Positions 1-7,271 are shown, counted from the first letter of the stretch. The stretch is 7,271 nucleotides of DNA from Halomonas sp. (GCA_007129225.1 SKVX01000312.1:1-7271), one strand, 5' to 3'. A program made the numbers and translations. Notes: generated by a model from the sequence alone, not told the origin.

Positions 1-227
1 GCGGGCTGCTGCTGGTCTCCCAGTTCACTCTGGCCGCCGATACCCGCAAGGGGCTGCGCCCGAGCTTCTCCAGCGCCGCGCCGCCGGCCGAGGGCGAGCG
101 GCTGTTCCACTACCTGCTCGAGCGTGCCCAAGCGGCCTGGCCGAAGGTCGCCTGCGGCGAGTTCGCCGCCAACATGCAGGTGGAGCTGGTCAATGACGGG
201 CCGGTGACGTTTTTGCTGGAGAGCTGA
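1..227 (+). CDS. dtd: D-aminoacyl-tRNA deacylase, 3' end only
   Basis: This enzyme hydrolyses D-amino acids (and glycine mischarged on tRNA-Ala) from tRNA in the cytoplasm and so keeps D-residues out of translation. The gene enters from the left edge. The reading frame starts at base 3 and gives 74 C-terminal residues before TGA at 225-227, about half of the usual 145-residue protein. Two family motifs are visible: [12 protein letters not shown] near the start of the fragment, which holds the Ser-Gln-Phe/Thr active-site strand, and VNDGPVTF eight residues from the end, the second conserved (NxGPVT) motif. [10 protein letters not shown] and [16 protein letters not shown] also align by eye with E. 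coli Dtd. The N-terminal Gly-cisPro motif lies outside the window. It converges on the minus-strand yheS gene. Nothing suggests truncation or decay. Confidence 0.95.
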   Translation, partial: GLLLVSQFTLAADTRKGLRPSFSSAAPPAEGERLFHYLLERAQAAWPKVACGEFAANMQVELVNDGPVTFLLES

Positions 228-231
228 AGCA

Positions 232-253
232 GCGCCGCCGAAACGAGCGGCGC
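232..253 (+). terminator. Possible dtd terminator hairpin (no U-tract)
   Basis: A perfect 7-bp stem, GCGCCGC (232-238) with GCGGCGC (247-253), closes an 8-base loop five bases after the dtd stop codon. The position and GC-rich stem suit a transcription terminator. However, the following bases are G-rich and there is no U-run, so intrinsic termination would be weak. It could instead protect the mRNA 3' end after Rho-dependent termination. Confidence 0.4.
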
Positions 254-309
254 CGGGGGCAGGCCGAAGAGGAGGTCATTTGCCATGGGTGAGGAGCATT
301 GCTCCGAAC

Positions 310-396
310 GGGCTGGCCATGGATGGCCAGCCCCGGCCCTGCAAGCGGAGCAGGATGCGAGAGCGAAGCAGGGCAAATGTAGCGCCCAGGGATGGG
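310..396. repeat. Two-hairpin intergenic repeat-like element
   Basis: The dtd-yheS gap holds two copies of the 10-mer CCA(T/G)GGATGG, at 317-326 and 386-395, 69 bases apart. Each copy sits in an inverted repeat. The first is nearly perfect: GGGCTGGCCAT (310-320) pairs with ATGGCCAGCCC (323-333), realistically a 9-bp stem with a 6-base loop. The second is short: CCCA (385-388) with TGGG (393-396). The sequence between them is not convincingly coding. I recall similar paired CCATCC-type motifs between genes in Halomonas and related gammaproteobacteria, so this may be one copy of a dispersed repeat. Only the internal duplication is visible here. The first hairpin could also help end transcription of either convergent gene. 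Confidence 0.45.
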
Positions 397-490
397 TTCA
401 CAGCGCCTCCTCGTAGGTCTGACGCCGGATCAGCCGCGGGCCACACAGACACGGCTCGCTCTGCTGACGGTCGGTGACATAGCCGGTCAG

Positions 491-2443
<1,953 letters not shown>

Positions 2444-2614
2444 GCAGACTCCAATTACGGAAACACTGCATAAATGACTGTGCGAGCGAATCGCTGCGTT
2501 GCGCGGTGCTCAGAATCCTCACATATACCCCATATGCTCCGGTTCCTGTGCTCCGTGCGCCTAGCGCTTCATCTCGCTCGTCGATTTGTTCAGCATTTCC
2601 TTAGCAGAAAACGA

Positions 2615-2672
2615 TGCTGTCGCCCGTGGGCGGCAACTCCCGACAGCAGACGGTATGGGCGAGGGCGACAGC
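2615..2672 (+). promoter_or_regulatory. Mutually exclusive leader hairpins before the TIGR02444 gene
   Basis: One segment can pair with either of two downstream partners. TGCTGTCG (2615-2622) is complementary to CGACAGCA (2641-2648): 8 bp, 18-base loop. The overlapping GCTGTCGCCC (2616-2625) is complementary to GGGCGACAGC (2663-2672): a perfect 10 bp. The second pairing buries the only purine-rich ribosome-binding candidate, GAGGG at 2661-2665, upstream of the ATG at 2679. The first leaves it open. This is the geometry of a translational switch, but no ligand or protein partner can be inferred. If translation really starts further upstream, this region would be coding instead. Confidence 0.35.
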
Positions 2673-2678
2673 CTGATC

Positions 2679-3203
2679 ATGAGTGACGATTCTACCCGAA
2701 TGGACACAGCTCTGCGGAGCCGGTTGGCGGCGGATCCGCTATGGGATTTCGCCCTGGCACTCTACGCTCGCCCCGGGATCGAGGCCGCCTGCCTGACACT
2801 GCAAGACGAAGCCGACGTGGACGTCTGTGAACTGCTGTGGCAATGCTGGCTCCACCACCATGGCCTGGCACTGGAAACGGAACCCGAGGAGCTCAGGGCG
2901 ATCCGCCAGTGGCAGCGGGAGGTCACTTCGGTGCTGCGCGCCCTGCGCCGACGCCTGAAAGAGGAAGCGGGAAAAAGCACGGGTGTGGCCGAAGTGCGAC
3001 ATCAGGTGCAACGCACCGAGCTTGCCGCCGAACGGGAAACCCTCGCTCGCCTTCAGGCACTCGCCGAACGCGGGAAAGGTCTCGTCCGGCACTCGACTTC
3101 TCGCTCGGAATTGGCATTTTCTCTTGCCTCACGCTGGCAATTGCAGAAAAAACCACAACTTTTAGCGCTTCAAACCATTGAATGCCAGCTTGACCCCCCC
3201 TAG
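2679..3203 (+). CDS. TIGR02444/DUF2390 family protein of unknown function
   Basis: This is a 174-residue soluble protein with no signal peptide or membrane segment. The segment PLWDFALALYARPGIEAACL, followed by LQDEADVDVCELLWQCWL, is the hallmark of the TIGR02444 (DUF2390) family, which is found in Pseudomonas, Halomonas and relatives and has no established function. After it comes a helical, Arg/Glu-rich stretch (EVRHQVQRTELAAERETLARLQALAE) that probably forms a coiled coil. I chose ATG 2679 because GAGGG lies 13 bases upstream and the conserved domain begins shortly after. ATG 2655 and ATG 2700 are alternatives. The last 45 or so residues, after LAERGKG, do not resemble the family as I know it and are encoded by more AT-rich DNA that overlaps the tea promoter region. 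The gene is divergent from yheS and lies 102 bases before teaA on the same strand. Confidence 0.8.
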   Translation: MSDDSTRMDTALRSRLAADPLWDFALALYARPGIEAACLTLQDEADVDVCELLWQCWLHHHGLALETEPEELRAIRQWQREVTSVLRALRRRLKEEAGKSTGVAEVRHQVQRTELAAERETLARLQALAERGKGLVRHSTSRSELAFSLASRWQLQKKPQLLALQTIECQLDPP

Positions 3204-3218
3204 GTGCCACGCTAGCCT
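3190..3218 (+). promoter_or_regulatory. teaA: Candidate teaA promoter (sigma-70-like)
   Basis: TTGACC (3190-3195) matches the -35 consensus at five of six positions. Exactly 17 bases downstream is TAGCCT (3213-3218), which matches the -10 consensus at only three of six. Transcription would begin near 3225, giving a leader of about 80 bases that opens with the hairpin at 3226-3254. The weak -10 would suit a promoter that needs help or a stress sigma factor, in line with the known osmotic control of tea genes. The -35 lies inside the last codons of the upstream gene. This is assigned from sequence match alone. Confidence 0.3.
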
Positions 3219-3225
3219 GAAAAAA

Positions 3226-3254
3226 GCTATGCAGCCCGTGTGGCTGCACAAAGC
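3226..3254 (-). terminator. Hairpin in teaA leader, terminator-like on the minus strand
   Basis: TGCAGCC (3230-3236) and GGCTGCA (3242-3248) form a perfect 7-bp stem with a 5-base loop. GCT/AGC (3226-3228 and 3252-3254) can extend it past a small internal loop. Read on the minus strand, the hairpin is followed at once by six T residues (3225-3220), which is the form of an intrinsic terminator. On the plus strand there is no U-run, so there it would act as a 5' leader structure of teaA. No minus-strand gene ends here. The only candidate transcript is antisense to teaA. Confidence 0.45.
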
Positions 3255-3281
3255 CTGGTGATGTAATCGCGTTTCACAGGC
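3253..3281 (+). promoter_or_regulatory. Second hairpin in the teaA leader
   Basis: GCCT (3253-3256) pairs with AGGC (3278-3281), and GTGA (3258-3261) with TCAC (3274-3277). Together they give an 8-bp stem with one bulged G and a 12-base loop. The stem ends ten bases before the teaA Shine-Dalgarno sequence (AGGAG, 3292-3296), so it leaves the site free. It could stabilise the message or bind a regulator. The stem is modest and may be chance. Confidence 0.3.
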
Positions 3282-3305
3282 CCAACCTGCGAGGAGAACA
3301 CAATA

Positions 3306-4322
3306 ATGAAGGCAACCAAGCTGTTGACCACTGCCAGTATCGGCGCGCTGCTGTTCGGCATGTCGGCTGCCGCACATTCCGCCGAATGGCGCTATGCGCA
3401 CGAGGAATTCGAGGGTGATGTTCAGGACGTGTTCGCCGTCGCCTTCAAGGAGTATATCGAGGAAAACTCCGACAACACCGTCCAGATCTACCGCTTTGGC
3501 GAGCTGGGCGAATCCGACGACATCATGGAGCAGACCCAGGCCGGCATTCTCCAATTCGTCAACCAGTCCCCCGGCTTCACCGGCTCGCTGATTCCCGAGG
3601 CGCAGATATTCTTCATTCCCTATCTGCTGCCCACCGACGAAGGGTCGGTCATCGAGTTCTTCAACACCAGCAAGGCCATCAACGAGATGTTCCCGGAGCT
3701 CTATGCCGAGCAGGGCCTCGAGCTCCTCAAGATGTATCCGGAAGGCGAGATGGTCGTCACACTGGACGAGCCATTCACCAGCCCGGAAGATCTGCGCGGC
3801 AAGAACATCCGTACCATGACCAACCCGCTGCTCTCCGAGACCTACCGTGCCTTCGGCGCCACTCCGACCCCGCTGCCCTGGGGTGAAGTGTACGGCGGCC
3901 TCCAGACCGGCATCATTCAGGGTCAGGAAAACCCGATCTTCTGGATCGAGTCCGGTGGCCTCTACGAGGTGTCTCCGCACCTGGTGTTCACCGGTCATGG
4001 CTGGTTCACCACCGCCATGATGGCCAACCAGGACTTCTACAACGGTCTCTCCGAAGAGGAGCAGCAGCTGGTGCGCGACGCCACCGAAGCGGCCTATGAG
4101 CACATCATCGACCACATCTCCGGGCTCGCCGATGAATCCCTGGCGAAGATCCAGGAAGCCTCCGACGAGGTTACCGTGACCCGCCTGGACGAAGATCAGA
4201 TCCAGGCCTTCCGCGAGCGGGCTCCCCAGGTCGAGGAGCGCTTCATCGAAATGACCGGTGACCGCGGACAGGAGCTGCTCGAGCAATTCAAGGCCGACCT
4301 GGAAGCCGTGACCGAAGAGTAA
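3306..4322 (+). CDS. teaA: Ectoine/hydroxyectoine-binding protein of TRAP transporter, TeaA
   Basis: TeaA is the periplasmic substrate-binding subunit (DctP family) that delivers ectoine and hydroxyectoine to the TeaBC membrane unit. The 338-residue precursor starts with a Sec signal peptide of about 25 residues (lysines, hydrophobic core, AHS|AEW cleavage) and has no lipobox cysteine. It follows H. elongata TeaA closely from memory: WRYAHEE, RFGELGESDDIMEQTQ, QFVNQSPGFTGSLIP, YPEGEMVV, TPTPLPWGEVYGGLQTGII and GQENPIFWIESGGLYEVSP. Residues I recall as lining the ectoine pocket are present: Glu34 (mature 9), Phe91 (66), Arg169 (144, the conserved TRAP arginine), Trp192 (167), Asn209 (184) and Phe234 (209). 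The protein is strongly acidic, especially at its C-terminus, as in halophile exported proteins. AGGAG lies 9 bases before the ATG. It is the first gene of the operon and is followed by a strong hairpin. Confidence 0.96.
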   Translation: MKATKLLTTASIGALLFGMSAAAHSAEWRYAHEEFEGDVQDVFAVAFKEYIEENSDNTVQIYRFGELGESDDIMEQTQAGILQFVNQSPGFTGSLIPEAQIFFIPYLLPTDEGSVIEFFNTSKAINEMFPELYAEQGLELLKMYPEGEMVVTLDEPFTSPEDLRGKNIRTMTNPLLSETYRAFGATPTPLPWGEVYGGLQTGIIQGQENPIFWIESGGLYEVSPHLVFTGHGWFTTAMMANQDFYNGLSEEEQQLVRDATEAAYEHIIDHISGLADESLAKIQEASDEVTVTRLDEDQIQAFRERAPQVEERFIEMTGDRGQELLEQFKADLEAVTEE

Positions 4323-4350
4323 GCCCCACAGGCGACTCATCGTGAGCGTA

Positions 4351-4386
4351 CAAGGGGGTAGCCGGCCGGCTGCCCCCTTGTTGTTT
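4351..4386 (+). terminator. Intra-operon terminator/attenuator between teaA and teaB
   Basis: Twenty-nine bases after the teaA stop, CAAGGGGGTAGCC (4351-4363) pairs with GGCTGCCCCCTTG (4368-4380) across a GGCC loop. This gives a 13-bp stem with a single T-G wobble. TTGTTT (4381-4386) follows directly. It has the form of an intrinsic terminator with a slightly interrupted U-run. Because teaB, teaC and teaD continue on the same strand, it probably causes partial termination and protects the 3' end of a teaA-only message, so more binding protein is made than membrane subunits. Confidence 0.75.
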
Positions 4387-4420
4387 GGACATCCTCACGT
4401 CCCGGCCAATCAGCGTTGAC

Positions 4421-4432
4421 GTCCTGCAGGAC
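4421..4432. promoter_or_regulatory. 12-bp perfect palindrome upstream of teaB
   Basis: GTCCTGCAGGAC is a perfect palindrome 82 bases before the teaB start. TTGACG (4416-4421) overlaps its left edge and resembles a -35 box, but no good -10 box lies at the proper distance. A smaller hairpin, TCCCT/AGGGA with a TGC loop (4481-4493), lies between it and the teaB ribosome-binding site. The palindrome could be a protein-binding site or a second small hairpin. There is no direct evidence for either. Confidence 0.25.
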
Positions 4433-4514
4433 AAATCCGACTCGCGCTGCTTACCCTTGAGGATGGCGAAGGCATTTCACTCCCTTGCAGGGAACACTTC
4501 TGGAGTCCGGTCGC

Positions 4515-5093
4515 ATGACAGAAGAAGAATCCGAGAAGAACTATCGCTCGACGCTGCCCGGCCCCCTGGGTGTCGTCGATACCTGGATCAGCAAGGCCGA
4601 ATCGGTGATCCTGGCCATGGGGGTAATCCTGATGGCCGTCAATACGGTGGCCAACGTGCTCAGCCGTTTTTTGCTCGGCGAGAGCCTGCACTTTGCCGAA
4701 GAAGTGAATCGCATCCTGATCGTGATGATCACCTTCGCCGGCCTCGGCTATGCGGCCCGCCACGGTCGCCACATCCGAATGTCCGCCTTCTATGACGCCC
4801 TCCCTACCGGCGGCCGGCGCTGGCTGATGATCTTCATCTGTCTCTTCACGTCGGTGGTGATGTTCGTGCTCTGCTACTACTCCATCGGCTATATCAGCAC
4901 GCTCTATGGCCGCGGACGCGTGCTCCCCTCCCTGAGCATCCCGGTATGGATCATCTACCTCTGGGTACCGGTCGGATTCACCATCACCGGCGTTCAGTAC
5001 CTGCTCACCGCCATCAAGAACCTCACCTCCCGTGACGTCTATCTGTCGACCCATGTGGTCGATGGCTACAAGGACACGGAAACGGAAGTCTGA
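4515..5093 (+). CDS. teaB: TRAP transporter small membrane subunit TeaB (DctQ family)
   Basis: TeaB is the small integral membrane subunit that partners TeaC in sodium-coupled ectoine import. The 192-residue protein has four predicted membrane segments, at about 31-52, 65-80, 103-127 and 143-168, the usual DctQ topology. Conserved DctQ features are AEEVNR (61-66), the glycine/arginine loop ARHGRHIRMSAFYD (81-94) and the final segment IPVWIIYLWVPVGF. The N-terminal YRSTLPGPLG and the C-terminal DVYLSTHVVDGYKD agree with Tea-type small subunits as I remember them. I chose ATG 4515 because GGAG (4502-4505) is 9 bases upstream. The frame stays open back to a TTG at 4485, but that codon has no ribosome-binding site and would add unconserved residues. 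The gap to teaC is 27 bases, so the two are almost certainly co-translated. The 192-base gap before it holds the attenuator-like hairpin. Confidence 0.94.
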   Translation: MTEEESEKNYRSTLPGPLGVVDTWISKAESVILAMGVILMAVNTVANVLSRFLLGESLHFAEEVNRILIVMITFAGLGYAARHGRHIRMSAFYDALPTGGRRWLMIFICLFTSVVMFVLCYYSIGYISTLYGRGRVLPSLSIPVWIIYLWVPVGFTITGVQYLLTAIKNLTSRDVYLSTHVVDGYKDTETEV

Positions 5094-5120
5094 CGCTGAG
5101 CGCGAGAGGATTACACCACC

Positions 5121-6404
5121 ATGACAACCATAATCGTTTCCCTCATGATCGTGTTGCTGCTGCTGGGCTTCCCGATGATGATTCCCCTGGTCACGGCGGC
5201 GTTCGTCGGCTTTTACATGACGTTCGGCGGCGCCGGCCAGATGGAGACCCTCATCCAGCAGATGATGGGGGGCATACGGCCCACGGCACTGATTGCCGTG
5301 CCCATGTTCATCCTGGCGGCCGATATCATGACCCGTGGCCAGTCCGCCGGGCGGCTGATCGACATGGTCATGAGCTTCGTCGGCCACGTCAAAGGCGGGC
5401 TGGCGGTGAGCACCGCCGCCTCCTGCACCCTGTTCGGCGCCGTTTCCGGTTCCACCCAGGCCACCGTGGTGGCCGTCGGTTCGCCGCTGCGTCCGCGCAT
5501 GCTCAAGGCGGGCTACAAGGACCCCTTCACCCTGGCGCTGATCATCAACTCCAGTGACATCGCTTTTTTGATCCCGCCGAGTATCGGCATGATCATCTAC
5601 GGGGTCATTTCAGGAACCTCCATCGGTGAGCTGTTCATTGCCGGCATCGGACCGGGACTGCTGATCCTTCTGATGTTCTCGATCTACTGCGTGTTCTACG
5701 CCATCTACCACAAGGTGCCCACCGAACCGAAATCCAGCTGGAAGCAGCGCACGGTCGCCGTGCGTAACGCCCTCTGGCCACTGGGTTTCCCGGTGCTGAT
5801 CATCGGCGGTATCTATGGCGGCATCTTCAGCCCGACCGAAGCGGCCGCCGCCTGCGTGCTCTATGCGGTACTGCTGGAGTTCGTAATCTTCCGATCGCTG
5901 AAAATGCCGGACATCTATACCATCGCCAAGTCCACCGGCCTGATCACCGCCGTGGTGTTCATCCTGGTGGCTGTGGGCAACGGCTTCTCGTGGATCATCT
6001 CCTTCGCCCAGATTCCGCAGACCCTGCTCGCCGCCTTCGGCATCAACGAGGCCGGTCCTGTCGGTGTTCTGATCGCCATCTCCATCGCCTTCTTCGTCGC
6101 CTGCATGTTCGTGGACCCCATCGTGGTCATCCTGGTGCTCACACCCATCTTCGCCCCGGCCATCGCCGCCTCGGGCCTGGATCCTGTGCATGTAGGCGTG
6201 CTGATCACCCTGCAGGTGGCGATAGGCTCGGCGACGCCACCCTTCGGCTGCGACATCTTCACCGCCATCGCCATCTTCAAGCGACCCTACTGGGAGGTGA
6301 TCCGCGGTACGCCACCCTTTGTCTTCATGCTGGTGCTCGCGGCAGCCCTGATCATCATGTTCCCGCAGATCGCGCTGTTCCTGCGTGACCTTGCCTTCCG
6401 TTGA
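5121..6404 (+). CDS. teaC: TRAP transporter large membrane subunit TeaC (DctM family)
   Basis: TeaC is the 427-residue translocating subunit (DctM, ion transporter superfamily) that couples ectoine uptake to sodium entry in the inner membrane. Long hydrophobic segments run through the whole chain, consistent with the 11-12 membrane helices plus re-entrant hairpins of the family. Family motifs, in order: [17 protein letters not shown] (104-120, first re-entrant hairpin with the SGS ion-site motif), [11 protein letters not shown] (151-161), [10 protein letters not shown] (234-243), [15 protein letters not shown] (329-343) and GSATPPFG (369-376, second hairpin with the TPP ion-site motif). Length is normal and no break is seen. 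ATG 5121 is preceded by AGAGG about 11 bases upstream. It follows teaB by 27 bases and precedes teaD by 32, which indicates one transcript. It is a separate chain, not fused to the small subunit as in SiaQM. Confidence 0.96.
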   Translation: MTTIIVSLMIVLLLLGFPMMIPLVTAAFVGFYMTFGGAGQMETLIQQMMGGIRPTALIAVPMFILAADIMTRGQSAGRLIDMVMSFVGHVKGGLAVSTAASCTLFGAVSGSTQATVVAVGSPLRPRMLKAGYKDPFTLALIINSSDIAFLIPPSIGMIIYGVISGTSIGELFIAGIGPGLLILLMFSIYCVFYAIYHKVPTEPKSSWKQRTVAVRNALWPLGFPVLIIGGIYGGIFSPTEAAAACVLYAVLLEFVIFRSLKMPDIYTIAKSTGLITAVVFILVAVGNGFSWIISFAQIPQTLLAAFGINEAGPVGVLIAISIAFFVACMFVDPIVVILVLTPIFAPAIAASGLDPVHVGVLITLQVAIGSATPPFGCDIFTAIAIFKRPYWEVIRGTPPFVFMLVLAAALIIMFPQIALFLRDLAFR

Positions 6405-6436
6405 TCGGTGAGACTGACCCCGCTAAGGAGATGGTG

Positions 6437-6880
6437 ATGTTCAATCGGATACTGATACCGGTGGATGGCTCGAAGGGCGCGATGAAGGCGTTGCAGAAAG
6501 CCGTCGGATTACAGATGCTGACCGGTGCCGAGCTCTATATTCTTTGTGTGTTCAAGCACCACAGCCTGCTGGAAGCCTCGCTCTCCATGGTGCGCCCCGA
6601 TAAGCTCGATATTCCCGATGACGCGCTCAAGGAGTACGCCACCGAGATCGCCGTACATGCCAAGGGCGAAGCGGTGGAGCTGGGCGCCGACCCGGCGCGC
6701 CTGCGGGCCTTCGTCAAGGGCGGGCGGCCTTCGCGCACCATCGTGCGCTTCGCCCGCAAGCGTGAGTGCGACCTGATCGTGATCGGCGCCCAGGGCACCA
6801 ACGGAGAAAAGAGCCTGTTGCTGGGCAGCGTCGCCCAGCGCGTGGCGGGATCGGCCCACTGCCCGACGCTGGTGGTCTGA
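6437..6880 (+). CDS. teaD: Universal stress protein TeaD, ATP-binding regulator of TeaABC
   Basis: TeaD is a 147-residue cytoplasmic UspA-fold protein, the same length as H. elongata TeaD. The start [12 protein letters not shown] gives strand 1 and the conserved Asp10. The ATP-binding loop G-X2-G-X9-G-S is complete: Gly117, Gly120, Gly130 and Ser131 in the segment [16 protein letters not shown]. It should therefore bind ATP, unlike the E. coli UspA branch that lacks this motif. In H. elongata, TeaD is reported to bind ATP, to oligomerise, and to act as a negative modulator of TeaABC, since its loss raises ectoine uptake. I chose ATG 6437 because AAGGAG (6425-6430) sits 6 bases upstream. ATG 6431 touches that site, and an in-frame TTG at 6401 overlaps the teaC stop. 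It is the last gene of the operon, followed by a large hairpin. Confidence 0.95.
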   Translation: MFNRILIPVDGSKGAMKALQKAVGLQMLTGAELYILCVFKHHSLLEASLSMVRPDKLDIPDDALKEYATEIAVHAKGEAVELGADPARLRAFVKGGRPSRTIVRFARKRECDLIVIGAQGTNGEKSLLLGSVAQRVAGSAHCPTLVV

Positions 6881-6882
6881 CC

Positions 6883-6946
6883 GGGCCACACGTCCGGTGC
6901 GGTTCCGCCCTTTGTTGGCGAGTGCGGAACCGGACCGGCCCTGTTA
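6883..6946 (+). terminator. Large imperfect hairpin ending the tea operon
   Basis: Three nested pairings begin two bases after the teaD stop: GGGCC (6883-6887) with GGCCC (6937-6941), GTCC (6892-6895) with GGAC (6932-6935), and GGTTCCGC (6901-6908) with GCGGAACC (6924-6931). The inner 8-bp stem has a 15-base loop. TGTTAG follows, which is only a weak U-run. The position argues for a terminator of the tea transcript, possibly assisted by Rho. Confidence 0.55.
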
Positions 6947-7006
6947 GAGTCCGAATAGCTGCCAATGAGTTCACGCCTCAATGCTTCTATCACCAAAGGA
7001 TTCTGC

Positions 7007-7271
7007 ATGAAGACACTCCTGACTTCCGCCTCCTTGGTCACCTTGATGGCCGCAGCACCGCTTGCCCTGGCCGCACCGGAGACCGAGGATGAGCGCCTCA
7101 GCTACAGCCTCGGGGTTGCCTATGGCCAGAGCATCGCACAGGAGTATGCCGACCTGGACGTGGATGCTTTCACCGACGCCATACGCGATGTCATCGAAGA
7201 GAACGAACTGGCCATGAGTGCCGATGACATGGCCGATACCCTGAGCCGGTTTCAGGAGCAGGCCATCGCCA
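7007..7271 (+). CDS. Exported FKBP-type peptidyl-prolyl isomerase, N-terminal part
   Basis: The reading frame runs off the right edge after 88 codons. It begins with a clear Sec signal peptide, cleaved after about residue 22 (lysine near the start, then a hydrophobic run to ALA|AP). The next part, DERLSYSLGVAYGQSIAQ, then VDAFTDAIRDVIEENELAMSADDM and ADTLSRFQEQ, is the FKBP_N dimerisation domain of the Mip/FkpA/FklB group. Such proteins assist folding of periplasmic or outer-membrane proteins by cis-trans isomerisation of prolyl bonds. The catalytic FKBP domain would lie beyond the window, so activity cannot be judged. AAAGGA (6995-7000) is 6 bases upstream of the ATG. It is separated from teaD by 126 bases containing the hairpin, so it is probably its own transcription unit. 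Whether it is the fkpA or mip orthologue cannot be settled here. Confidence 0.88.
   Translation, partial: MKTLLTSASLVTLMAAAPLALAAPETEDERLSYSLGVAYGQSIAQEYADLDVDAFTDAIRDVIEENELAMSADDMADTLSRFQEQAIA

Noticed and set aside
2485..2536. Small inverted repeats AGCGA/TCGCT and CATAT/ATATG between yheS and the TIGR02444 gene
   Set aside because: They are only 5-bp stems with no supporting promoter boxes at the right spacing. They are not distinguishable from chance, although some promoter must lie in this divergent region.
3112..3127. Sigma-54-like TGGCA...TTGC upstream of teaA
   Set aside because: The GG and GC pairs are separated by 11 bases instead of the strict 10, and the site lies within the upstream coding region about 180 bases before teaA.
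3162..4340. 392-codon open frame on the minus strand opposite teaA
   Set aside because: It lies fully antisense to teaA, whose protein is recognisable end to end. Its residue pattern is the usual mirror of GC-rich codons, and it has no family motif.
4485..4514. TTG-started N-terminal extension of TeaB
   Set aside because: There is no ribosome-binding site before the TTG, while GGAG is well placed for ATG 4515. The extension also overlaps a small hairpin.
4410..5387. 325-codon minus-strand frame rich in His, Asp and Gln, and a similar one at 5610-6191
   Set aside because: The His/Asp-rich composition is what the complement of hydrophobic ATC/GTG codons in teaB and teaC gives. Both are shadows of membrane protein genes, not metal-binding proteins.
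6401..6436. TTG or first-ATG start for TeaD
   Set aside because: The TTG overlaps the teaC stop, and ATG 6431 directly abuts AAGGAG. ATG 6437 has proper spacing and yields the 147-residue length of known TeaD.

Overview
The window is GC-rich bacterial DNA and almost certainly comes from a Halomonas-type moderate halophile (Halomonadaceae). The strongest sign is a complete four-gene cluster, at 3306-6880, that matches the Halomonas elongata teaABCD genes in order, sizes and residue-level motifs. That cluster encodes the osmoregulated TRAP transporter for ectoine and hydroxyectoine plus its universal-stress-protein partner. The secreted and cytoplasmic proteins are acidic, as expected for a halophile. 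The assignment rests on recall of the family, not on a database search.

Layout. Positions 1-227 hold the 3' end of dtd (D-aminoacyl-tRNA deacylase, + strand). It converges on yheS (ABC-F ATPase, - strand, 491-2443) across a gap that carries a two-hairpin repeat-like element. A divergent intergenic region (2444-2678) leads to a + strand gene of the TIGR02444/DUF2390 family of unknown function (2679-3203). Its AT-rich 3' end runs into the presumed tea promoter and a roughly 100-base leader with two tandem hairpins. Then follow teaA (periplasmic binding protein), a strong terminator-like hairpin in a 192-base gap, teaB (small membrane subunit), teaC (large membrane subunit) and teaD (UspA-type ATP-binding regulator). 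After a large imperfect hairpin, the window ends in the first 88 codons of an exported FKBP-type peptidyl-prolyl isomerase.

How the genes work together. TeaA captures ectoine in the periplasm. TeaB and TeaC form the sodium-coupled membrane unit that imports it, which also recovers ectoine leaking from the cell. TeaD, described in H. elongata as a negative modulator of the transporter, is translated from the same operon. The hairpin between teaA and teaB probably lets the binding protein be made in excess of the membrane subunits. dtd and yheS both serve translation, proofreading D-aminoacyl-tRNA and acting on the ribosome respectively. Their convergent orientation argues against co-transcription.

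No wholly new system was found. The items most worth a second look are non-coding: the alternative hairpins before the TIGR02444 gene, the hairpins around teaA, the repeat-like element at 310-396, and the in-frame open stretch after the yheS stop.
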